DNA of 25,407 bases from Flavobacteriaceae bacterium UBA3159 (lineage in GTDB: Bacteria; Bacteroidota; Bacteroidia; Flavobacteriales; Flavobacteriaceae): contig DEYL01000049.1 of NCBI GenBank assembly GCA_002364535.1, forward strand, positions 19,638 to 45,044. The letters run 5' to 3'. The position numbers and the translations under genes are program-made. This document shows, piece by piece, positions 8,280 through 15,309 of this stretch (within the stretch, counting starts at the first letter, position 1; the number at the start of each line of letters is the position of its first letter). The notes beneath the pieces were generated by a model. It saw nothing but the letters and a program-made list of their open reading frames with translations. It was not told the origin of the DNA and did no database searches.

Positions 8280-8328
8280 TTCAAGATAAAAAAATTAAAT
8301 ACCGGTCAGTGAACCTAAATTTAAATAT

Positions 8329-9849
8329 GTGAAAAAAAGAACCATTGAGATCATGGATACCACCCTGCGGGACGGTGAACAAACCTCAGGTGTGTCTTTC
8401 TCGGTTGCAGAAAAGATGGCCTTGTCCAAACTCTTGCTGGTCGAACTTAAAGTAGATCGTATAGAAATCGCTTCAGCGCGTGTATCCGAAGGCGAACTAA
8501 ACTCCGTTAGGGAAGTTTCCCAATGGGCCCTAAGCAATGGTCACGAGCAAAAAGTAGAGATTTTAACTTTTGTCGATGGAGGTACTTCCATCGACTGGAT
8601 GATCGAATCTAGTGCCAAAGTTCAAAACCTTCTTACCAAAGGTTCGCTTAATCACCTCAAACATCAGCTTAAAAAAACCCCAGATCAACACTTTAAGGCA
8701 ATCGAAGAAAACGTGTTGGCTGCCCAAAAAGAGGGTATCAGCACCAATGTATATTTGGAAGACTGGAGCAATGGTATGCGCAACTCACCATACTATGTTA
8801 AAGACTATTTGTCATTTATTTCCAACCTACCGGTCAAAAGGGTCTTACTGCCCGATACATTGGGCGTAATGACTTATTTCGAAACTTTTTCTTTTATTTC
8901 TGAAGTCGTAAAAAATCACCCGAAAATTCACTTTGATTTTCACGGACACAACGATTACGATCTCAGTGTGGCCAATGCCATGGAAGCAGTTAGAGCAGGT
9001 TGTCATGGGCTCCACCTTACCGTCAACGGAATGGGGGAACGCGCCGGTAACACCCCCATGGCCAGTACGGTTGCCACCCTAAAAGACTTTCTTCCTGAGG
9101 TGGAAATCAACATCAACGAATCATCGCTCTATAAAGTTAGTAAGTTGGTAGCCACCTTTACCGGTTTCAGAATTCCGGTCAACAAACCCATAGTAGGACA
9201 AAATGTTTTTACCCAAACCGCCGGAATCCACGCCGATGGAGACAAAAAGAAAAACCTCTATTTTAACGATCTGCTTCCGGAACGCTTTGGAAGAACACGA
9301 GAATACGCCTTGGGTAAAACCTCCGGAAAGGCCAACATTCAAAAAAACTTACAGAAACTGGGGATAACCCTTAATTATGACGAAATCAAAAAAGTGACCC
9401 AACGCATCATTGAATTAGGCGATAAAAAAGAAATTGTCACCACCGAGGACCTCCCTTACATCATCTCCGATGTGCTCAACAGCAATACAGAGCAAAAGGT
9501 AAGGGTAAATTCCTATGTGTTAACCCATGCCAAAGGACTGCAACCCAACACAGTCGTCTCCCTGGATATAGAGGGTGAAATATTGGAGGAAAGCGCTACG
9601 GGTGACGGACAATTCGACGCCTTTATGAATGCGCTAAAAAAAATATACCAAAGGAAAAAAATGGCCCTGCCTGAATTGACAGACTATGCCGTTCGTATCC
9701 CTCCCGGTAGTAATTCCGATGCCTTGTGTGAAACCCTGATCACTTGGAAGAATGGGGATATTGAATTCATTACCCGCGGACTGGATTCAGATCAAACCGT
9801 ATCGGCTATCAAAGCCACAGAAAAAATGTTAAACATCATCTCAACCTAA
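8329..9849 (+). CDS. cimA: (R)-citramalate synthase-like, with C-terminal regulatory domain
   Basis: Predicted to condense pyruvate with acetyl-CoA to (R)-citramalate, starting threonine-independent isoleucine synthesis. The 506 residues comprise a DRE-TIM barrel (TLRDGEQ, R14-D15; HGHND metal motif H205-H207; NGMGERAGNT), a linker with QTAGIHADGDKKKNLY, and a LeuA-type allosteric domain from about 385 to 505. From memory it is strikingly like the structurally known Leptospira interrogans citramalate synthase (blocks DRIEIASARVS, YLEDWSNG, LPDTLGV, HGHNDYDLSVANA). Its pyruvate-pocket residues L81, L104 and Y144 correspond to L79, L102 and Y142 here at a constant offset of two. Automated annotation often calls such genes 2-isopropylmalate synthase. 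The GTG start is supported because the leuC leader aligns to it without gaps; the ATG two bases upstream is immediately followed by TGA. leuB overlaps its stop by one base. Confidence 0.82.
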   Translation: MKKRTIEIMDTTLRDGEQTSGVSFSVAEKMALSKLLLVELKVDRIEIASARVSEGELNSVREVSQWALSNGHEQKVEILTFVDGGTSIDWMIESSAKVQNLLTKGSLNHLKHQLKKTPDQHFKAIEENVLAAQKEGISTNVYLEDWSNGMRNSPYYVKDYLSFISNLPVKRVLLPDTLGVMTYFETFSFISEVVKNHPKIHFDFHGHNDYDLSVANAMEAVRAGCHGLHLTVNGMGERAGNTPMASTVATLKDFLPEVEININESSLYKVSKLVATFTGFRIPVNKPIVGQNVFTQTAGIHADGDKKKNLYFNDLLPERFGRTREYALGKTSGKANIQKNLQKLGITLNYDEIKKVTQRIIELGDKKEIVTTEDLPYIISDVLNSNTEQKVRVNSYVLTHAKGLQPNTVVSLDIEGEILEESATGDGQFDAFMNALKKIYQRKKMALPELTDYAVRIPPGSNSDALCETLITWKNGDIEFITRGLDSDQTVSAIKATEKMLNIIST

Positions 9850-10913
9850 TGCAATTAAAAATCGCCTTATTGTCCGGAGACGGTATCGGTCCCGAAGTCA
9901 TTGACCAAGCCGTAAAAGTTTGCGACGCTATCGCAAAAAAGTTCAATCACGATATCCAGTGGATGCCTGCACTGACAGGTGCCACTGCCATCGACGCTGT
10001 TGGAGAACCTTATCCCGACGAGACTCATGAAATTTGTGTCAGTTCCGATGCTGTATTGTTTGGAGCCATTGGTCACCCGAAATTTGACAATGATCCCTCG
10101 GCCAAGGTCAGACCCGAACAGGGACTACTCAAGATGCGGCAAAAACTCGGTTTGTTCGCCAATGTCCGCCCTACATTTACCTTCCCTTCCCTGGTCGATA
10201 AATCCCCACTAAAAAGAGAACGCATCGAAGGTACTGACCTGGTGTTTTTGAGAGAGCTTACCGGTGGGATATATTTTGGAGAAAGAGGACGTAAAGACGA
10301 TGGCCATACCGCCTTTGACACATGCACCTATACCCGGGCAGAAATCCAACGATTGGCCAAAAAAGGTTTTCAGCTTGCCATGACTCGCAGTAAAAAATTA
10401 TGCTGTGTGGATAAAGCCAATGTCTTGGAAAGCTCCCGACTTTGGCGAGAAACCGTTCAAGCCATGGAAAAAGACTATCCCGAAGTGGAGGTGGTCTATG
10501 AGTTTGTGGATGCTGTGGCCATGCGACTGGTACAATGGCCCAACAGCTATGACGTATTGATCACCGAAAACCTTTTTGGAGATATTCTTACCGATGAAGC
10601 CTCGGTCATCTCCGGGTCTATGGGCTTGATGCCCTCTGCCTCTGTGGGTGCCAATGTCGGTTTGTATGAACCCATTCACGGCTCTTTCCCTCAGGCCGCT
10701 GGAAAAGATATTGCCAACCCCCTGGCCACCGTACTCTCTGCCGCCATGATGTTTGAAATGTCTTTTGGATTGCAGGAAGAAGGCTCTTTGATCCGTAGGG
10801 CGGTAGATCAATCCCTTGCCGAAGGTATCGTGACCGAAGACTTGGTAGAAGGGGATACCAAAGCCTATAAAACCAGTGAAATAGGAGACTATTTGGTTTC
10901 AAAGATCGTGTAG
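9849..10913 (+). CDS. leuB: 3-isopropylmalate dehydrogenase
   Basis: NAD-dependent oxidative decarboxylation of 3-isopropylmalate to 2-ketoisocaproate; the same enzyme type oxidises 3-methylmalate in the citramalate route. The 354 residues are normal length. Motifs include LLSGDGIGPEV at the N-terminus, RELTGGIYFGE, the catalytic-lysine region CVDKANVLESSRLWRE, DAVAMRL, ENLFGDILTDEASVI and EPIHGSFPQAAGKDIANP. The start codon overlaps the preceding stop (TAATG, 9847-9851), implying translational coupling with the citramalate synthase gene. After it come 49 bases with no convincing terminator before the secreted hydrolase gene, so read-through into the glycosidase string is possible. Confidence 0.97.
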   Translation: MQLKIALLSGDGIGPEVIDQAVKVCDAIAKKFNHDIQWMPALTGATAIDAVGEPYPDETHEICVSSDAVLFGAIGHPKFDNDPSAKVRPEQGLLKMRQKLGLFANVRPTFTFPSLVDKSPLKRERIEGTDLVFLRELTGGIYFGERGRKDDGHTAFDTCTYTRAEIQRLAKKGFQLAMTRSKKLCCVDKANVLESSRLWRETVQAMEKDYPEVEVVYEFVDAVAMRLVQWPNSYDVLITENLFGDILTDEASVISGSMGLMPSASVGANVGLYEPIHGSFPQAAGKDIANPLATVLSAAMMFEMSFGLQEEGSLIRRAVDQSLAEGIVTEDLVEGDTKAYKTSEIGDYLVSKIV

Positions 10914-10962
10914 TCAATTTCTTTTTACCAAAGCCTTTTTTTAAATTGAATAAAAAAACCAA

Positions 10963-11694
10963 ATGAAGCACCGGTTGAATACAATTTTGCTTCTGCTTAG
11001 CCTGAGCGTATGTGGTTATTCGGTTGCACAAATTACTCCTTCCACCTACGTCATTGTTCACGGGGCATGGGGCGGGTCATGGGCCTTTAAAGAAGTGGAT
11101 CAATTGTTGATTGCCACATGTAACACGGTTTACAGGTCCAGTCTAACGGGACAGGGCAAACGGGTTCACTTAGCGGATGAATCCATCGGATTAGAAACTC
11201 ATATTATGGATGTGGTCAATACCCTCCTGTTTGAAGAATTGGAGAACATTATCTTGGTGGGCCACAGCTATGGGGTCATGGTGTTGACGTGCGTGGCCGA
11301 TCGCCAGCCGGATAGAATCAAAAAACTGGTCTATCTCGATGCTTTTATACCCGAACACAGCGAAACTTTCAATGAAATTTTTGTCAATGACCCAAATAAA
11401 TACTTTATTATTGACGGAGGGATCGTTCCTCCTTGGGTGGCCAAAAATCAACCGCTACCCTTCGATTTTCCAAATCCCTACAAAACTTTTACCGAGCGTA
11501 TTGACTTGAAGAACCCTAAAAGGCTTGAGCTTTCCAGCAATTATATCCATACGCTAGAAAAAGGTAAAACACCGGAGTCAGACGACTTTATCTTATACGC
11601 CAATCGTGCAAAAGAAAAAGGATGGCCGGTTTATATTTTGGAAGCGGATCAACCCCTAATGGTCTGCCCCCAAAGCCTTTGTGAAACTGCTTAA
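10963..11694 (+). CDS. Secreted alpha/beta hydrolase, apparently frameshifted at the C-terminus (probable pseudogene)
   Basis: The 243 residues begin with a signal peptide (basic KHR, hydrophobic stretch, likely cut near VAQ at 21-23), then an alpha/beta hydrolase of the plant-esterase/salicylate-esterase-like type: oxyanion region HGAWGGSW at 33-40 and nucleophile S102 in GHSYG. Two faults show at the end. The family normally ends with a catalytic His in a His-x-x-Met context; here that position is Q230 (DQPLM). Just after V234, in the run gccccc at 11666-11671, the frame appears to shift: the +1 frame reads PKAFVKLLKKIKKQ and stops at 11713, overlapping the next gene's ATG as ATGA. The expected product would be about 250 residues. 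Either a decayed gene or a sequencing error plus a real substitution. Confidence 0.7.
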   Translation: MKHRLNTILLLLSLSVCGYSVAQITPSTYVIVHGAWGGSWAFKEVDQLLIATCNTVYRSSLTGQGKRVHLADESIGLETHIMDVVNTLLFEELENIILVGHSYGVMVLTCVADRQPDRIKKLVYLDAFIPEHSETFNEIFVNDPNKYFIIDGGIVPPWVAKNQPLPFDFPNPYKTFTERIDLKNPKRLELSSNYIHTLEKGKTPESDDFILYANRAKEKGWPVYILEADQPLMVCPQSLCETA

Positions 11695-11709
11695 AAAAAT
11701 AAAAAAACA

Positions 11710-13179
11710 ATGAATATTAAAAATCTAATAATGGGGTTCTCGTTTTTATTTTTGGCCTGTCAAACGACTCCTATGGCCGATCTTACTCCCAATGCGGTGA
11801 TCCCAAGTAAAAAATTGATCACTTACCAGCAAATGGAATTTATCGGTTTTATCCATTTTACGGTCAACACTTTTACCGACAAGGAATGGGGATACGGAGA
11901 CGAAAGCCCTGAAATTTTTAATCCTACCGCCCTAGACGTCGAGCAATGGGCGCGAACCGCACATGCTGCGGGAATGAAACAATTGATCCTGACCGCCAAA
12001 CACCACGATGGCTTTTGTCTGTGGCCCAGTCAATACACTGAACACAGTGTAAAAAATAGTCCATACAAAGGTGGGAAAGGCGATTTGGTAGGAGAGTTTG
12101 TCGCTGCCTGCAAAAAATACGACCTCAAAGCAGGGCTCTACCTTTCTCCCTGGGACCGTAACCATAAAGACTATGGTACTCCAGCTTATATCACCTATTA
12201 CAAAAATCAGTTGGAGGAGTTACTCACCCAATATGGTGAAATCAATGAAATTTGGTTTGACGGAGCCAATGGTGGAGATGGTTATTATGGGGGTGCCAAC
12301 GAGATCCGAAAGATCGACAGAGACACCTACTACGGCTGGGAAGATATCATTGCCTTTGTCAAAAACCTACAACCCAACATAAAAATATTTTCCGATGCCG
12401 GCCCAGATGTCCACTGGATTGGTAATGAAAAAGGCTTTGCAGGAAGTACTTTTTGGTCCACCATCAAAACAGACCGTTTGACCATCGGCTCCTCCAAGAC
12501 GGACTACCTCAATACTGGGGATCCGGAAGGTACAAAATGGATCGTGGGACAATGCGATGTCTCTATACGTCCAGGTTGGTTTTACCATGCCGATCAGGAC
12601 AGTTTGGTCAAAACCCCACAACAGTTGGCCGATATCTATTACAAATCAGTGGGACGAAATGCCTTGTTACTGCTCAACCTCCCTCCCGACAAGCGAGGGA
12701 TCATTCACGAAAACGATGTAAAAGCGCTTACTGAATTTAAGGCGATTATTGACGCATCTCTTGCTACAAACTTAGCAAAAAGGCAAACGGCCTCAGCAAA
12801 CAACTATCGCTCAAAACATTCTAAATTTGCACCTCAAAATACCCTTGATGCAGACCCCATGACCTATTGGGCCACCGATGATGACGTTTTTCCTGCAGCA
12901 CTGGAAATTGATATGAAAGAAAATACCATTTTTGACCGTATCATGATCCAAGAACCCATTCATTTGGGACAACGCATCAGCAGGTTCGAAGTTGACATCA
13001 TGGGAAGCAATGGCTGGAAAAATATTTTTAAAGGAACCACCATTGGTTATAAAAGGATTCTTAGAATCTCTAAAGTAAAAACCAATAAAATAAGATTGCG
13101 AGTTAAAGCGGCCAACAACACCGTAGCCATTTCCAATATAGGGCTCTTTGAGTCCTCCTCCAAAGAAGTATCACAATAA
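11710..13179 (+). CDS. Alpha-L-fucosidase, GH29, with C-terminal discoidin-type domain
   Basis: Retaining exo-glycosidase removing alpha-L-fucose from glycans. The 489-residue protein starts with a lipoprotein-like signal (FLFLAC, C17), suggesting export and lipid anchoring. The catalytic barrel shows FIHFTVNTFTDKEWG, the AKHHDGF motif (K97-F102) and the nucleophile D184 in NEIWFDGANG. The WGYGDESPEIFNPT block and GPDVHWIGNEKG resemble the GH29-B group, which prefers alpha-1,3/1,4-linked fucose; E240 in GNEKG is my candidate acid/base. Residues about 355-485 look like an F5/8-type C (discoidin, CBM32-like) domain (NTLDADPMTYWATDD). It is followed after 12 bases by a GH20 gene; together they could trim fucosylated, GlcNAc-containing glycans. 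Confidence 0.9.
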   Translation: MNIKNLIMGFSFLFLACQTTPMADLTPNAVIPSKKLITYQQMEFIGFIHFTVNTFTDKEWGYGDESPEIFNPTALDVEQWARTAHAAGMKQLILTAKHHDGFCLWPSQYTEHSVKNSPYKGGKGDLVGEFVAACKKYDLKAGLYLSPWDRNHKDYGTPAYITYYKNQLEELLTQYGEINEIWFDGANGGDGYYGGANEIRKIDRDTYYGWEDIIAFVKNLQPNIKIFSDAGPDVHWIGNEKGFAGSTFWSTIKTDRLTIGSSKTDYLNTGDPEGTKWIVGQCDVSIRPGWFYHADQDSLVKTPQQLADIYYKSVGRNALLLLNLPPDKRGIIHENDVKALTEFKAIIDASLATNLAKRQTASANNYRSKHSKFAPQNTLDADPMTYWATDDDVFPAALEIDMKENTIFDRIMIQEPIHLGQRISRFEVDIMGSNGWKNIFKGTTIGYKRILRISKVKTNKIRLRVKAANNTVAISNIGLFESSSKEVSQ

Positions 13180-13191
13180 AATTAACACATA

Positions 13192-15270
13192 ATGAAAACT
13201 ACAACGTACCTACTCTTAATCCTTGGAATGAACATTTCCTGTGAATTCGAAAATCGTTCCGGAGATTTTAAACTGCTGCCCCAACCCCAGGAATGGAAAA
13301 TCACAGGCAAGAGTAAGCTCAATACCTTCGACCTAAAGTATCACCATAATGCCTCAGGTATTCCCCTTCCTCCCGGAAGTGATTTTTTGGCTGAAGCAGA
13401 AGCTACCGATGATAAAAATCAAGCCCAGTTGGTCTATGCCATAGATCCACAACTGGATCTTAAGGCTGAAGGCTATCTGATGGACATCAACACAAATCAA
13501 ATCCAAATCACCGCCAAAGATCAGGCAGGGCTGATCTATGGATTGGCGACCTTGGAGCAATTGATGGAAGACGCAGAAGAGCAAGAGGTTCATCTCCCCT
13601 TATGCCAAATCAAAGACTATCCCTTACTCTCCTACCGCGCCATCCATTTGGATGTCAAACACCATATGGAAACCTTGGATTATTATTATCGGATGATTGA
13701 TAAACTAAAAAAATATAAGATTAATGCAATCATTGCCGAAGTAGAAGATAAAATAAAATACAAAAGGCAGCCCACAGTTGGTTCGTCCGACGCTTTAACC
13801 ATCGAACAATGGCAGAAACTGAGTGAATACGCCTATACACGCAATATTTCCATTTCACCCTTGGTGCAGGGATTGGGACATGCCTCCTTTGTTCTGAAGC
13901 ATGAACAATACAAATCCCTCCGAGATGATCCTGAGAGCGATTGGGCCTTTGATCCCCTCAATCCCAAAACGTATGAGGTTCAATATGACCTGTATCTCGA
14001 TGCTTTAGAGGCCCTACCCTATGGAAAATACCTTCATGTGGGCGGTGACGAAGTTAAAACTACGGGGAGAAATAGTGGAAAGTCAGCATTGGAATTGCAA
14101 TTGATATGGTTAAATAAAGTATGTCAATTTGCCGAAGAAAGGGGAAGAACCCCTATTTTTTGGGATGACATGCCCCTAAAACAAACAGGGGTTTATCGTC
14201 CCATGTTCCGACCGGAAATGACAAAATCCGAAGTGGACAGTATTTGGAATGCCAATGAGCAAAATCTTGAAAAAGTTTTGCCAAAATTCCCGACAAATTG
14301 TATCTATATGCGTTGGAATTATCACAGTCCCGAAGCTTATGGCAACACCAAAACCATGCAATGGTTTCGGGATCACGGACTCAAAATAATGGGAGCTACT
14401 GCCGGACAAACCCGATGGGTATTGATGCCCCAAAGGGAGGGCAATATGGACAACATTCGTTCTTTTGCCTTATCCTCAATCGAAACAGGACTCAACGGAC
14501 TGTTGTTGACCCTTTGGGACGACGACTCGCCACATTTTGAATTGTATTACCGTGGGATTATTGCTTTTGCCAATGATACCTGGTCAGGGGATCAACTGAA
14601 CAAAAGTGAACTCAAAAGTGCCTACCGTCAAAGAGAATTTTCATTTCTATTTGCTGAAAATGATTTTGCTTTCATCGATTCTCTGGAGCAATCCGTCGGT
14701 CAATGGAAAAATATTTTACTCCAAGGCAACAAAAGAAACTACCTGAAAGAGATGGAAAATCCTGAAGAGGATGGATTGATCTCCCTGCCAGACAGCAGAA
14801 AATCCGGTCAATGGTCCATTGAAAATAAGGAACGCCTATTCATCGCAGAAAAAATGATCGAAAATACATCCAAAGTGGGTCAAAAAATCGAACAAATGCA
14901 AAAGCTCGCCAAAAGGAATTCTTATGCCCTTGAGGTTTATCAGCGGGTAAACGAAGTAGTGGGTTTCACCCCAAAGATTTTGTTGGCCCTAAAACGTTTT
15001 GATCATGCCGCTAACGATGAGGAAAGACTGATCGAAAAAGCCAAGATAATTCAGTTGAAATTAGACTTTTACAATTTGAGAGAAAAGGTAGAAGAAACCT
15101 ATTCCAAAACAAGGATCATTCACAAACCCAATGACTATATTTTAGATCAAGACCATCATCACCATTTGGCAAATCAACTACACGCTTTTGATTGGCAGTT
15201 TTACTCCGAATTACTGATGTTCGATAAGATCAATAAACAACTCCAGTGGCAAAGGAAAAAAATTGATTGA
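13192..15270 (+). CDS. Beta-N-acetylhexosaminidase-like GH20 glycosidase, exported
   Basis: Predicted to release terminal GlcNAc or GalNAc by the substrate-assisted GH20 mechanism. The 692 residues begin with a hydrophobic signal ending at C17 (NISC), a possible lipoprotein site although Asn at -3 is unusual. An N-terminal GH20b-like domain (LKAEGYLMDI, GLIYGLATLEQL) leads into the barrel (SYRAIHLDVKHHM). The catalytic Asp-Glu pair is D286-E287 in HVGGDEV, with a later LLTLWDDDSPHFELY motif. About 200 C-terminal residues are helical and Lys/Glu-rich, with no domain I can name. Same strand and close spacing on both sides suggest one operon with the fucosidase and the flavoprotein gene 39 bases downstream. 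Whether it acts on GlcNAc, GalNAc or sulfated sugars cannot be decided here. Confidence 0.87.
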   Translation: MKTTTYLLLILGMNISCEFENRSGDFKLLPQPQEWKITGKSKLNTFDLKYHHNASGIPLPPGSDFLAEAEATDDKNQAQLVYAIDPQLDLKAEGYLMDINTNQIQITAKDQAGLIYGLATLEQLMEDAEEQEVHLPLCQIKDYPLLSYRAIHLDVKHHMETLDYYYRMIDKLKKYKINAIIAEVEDKIKYKRQPTVGSSDALTIEQWQKLSEYAYTRNISISPLVQGLGHASFVLKHEQYKSLRDDPESDWAFDPLNPKTYEVQYDLYLDALEALPYGKYLHVGGDEVKTTGRNSGKSALELQLIWLNKVCQFAEERGRTPIFWDDMPLKQTGVYRPMFRPEMTKSEVDSIWNANEQNLEKVLPKFPTNCIYMRWNYHSPEAYGNTKTMQWFRDHGLKIMGATAGQTRWVLMPQREGNMDNIRSFALSSIETGLNGLLLTLWDDDSPHFELYYRGIIAFANDTWSGDQLNKSELKSAYRQREFSFLFAENDFAFIDSLEQSVGQWKNILLQGNKRNYLKEMENPEEDGLISLPDSRKSGQWSIENKERLFIAEKMIENTSKVGQKIEQMQKLAKRNSYALEVYQRVNEVVGFTPKILLALKRFDHAANDEERLIEKAKIIQLKLDFYNLREKVEETYSKTRIIHKPNDYILDQDHHHHLANQLHAFDWQFYSELLMFDKINKQLQWQRKKID

Positions 15271-15309
15271 GATCACGGATCAAATTTTAAAATATAATCC
15301 TCAAAAAAC

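Noticed and set aside
8327..8332. ATG at 8327 as start of the citramalate synthase gene
   Set aside because: It is in another frame and followed at once by TGA. The GTG at 8329 matches the family N-terminus and the leader spacing.
8329..9849. Plain 2-isopropylmalate synthase assignment for this gene
   Set aside because: A separate leuA exists in the same operon, and the substrate-pocket residues and YLEDWSNG block fit citramalate synthase better.
10914..10949. Inverted repeat tcaattt/aaattga after leuB, with T-runs, as a terminator
   Set aside because: Seven A/T-rich pairs around a 22-base loop would be weak, and the T-runs lie inside the loop rather than after the stem.
10618..11061. 147-codon open frame on the minus strand across the end of leuB
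   Set aside because: Antisense to a clearly real leuB and the start of the next gene; basic, Ser/Arg-rich composition typical of a shadow frame, with no domain.
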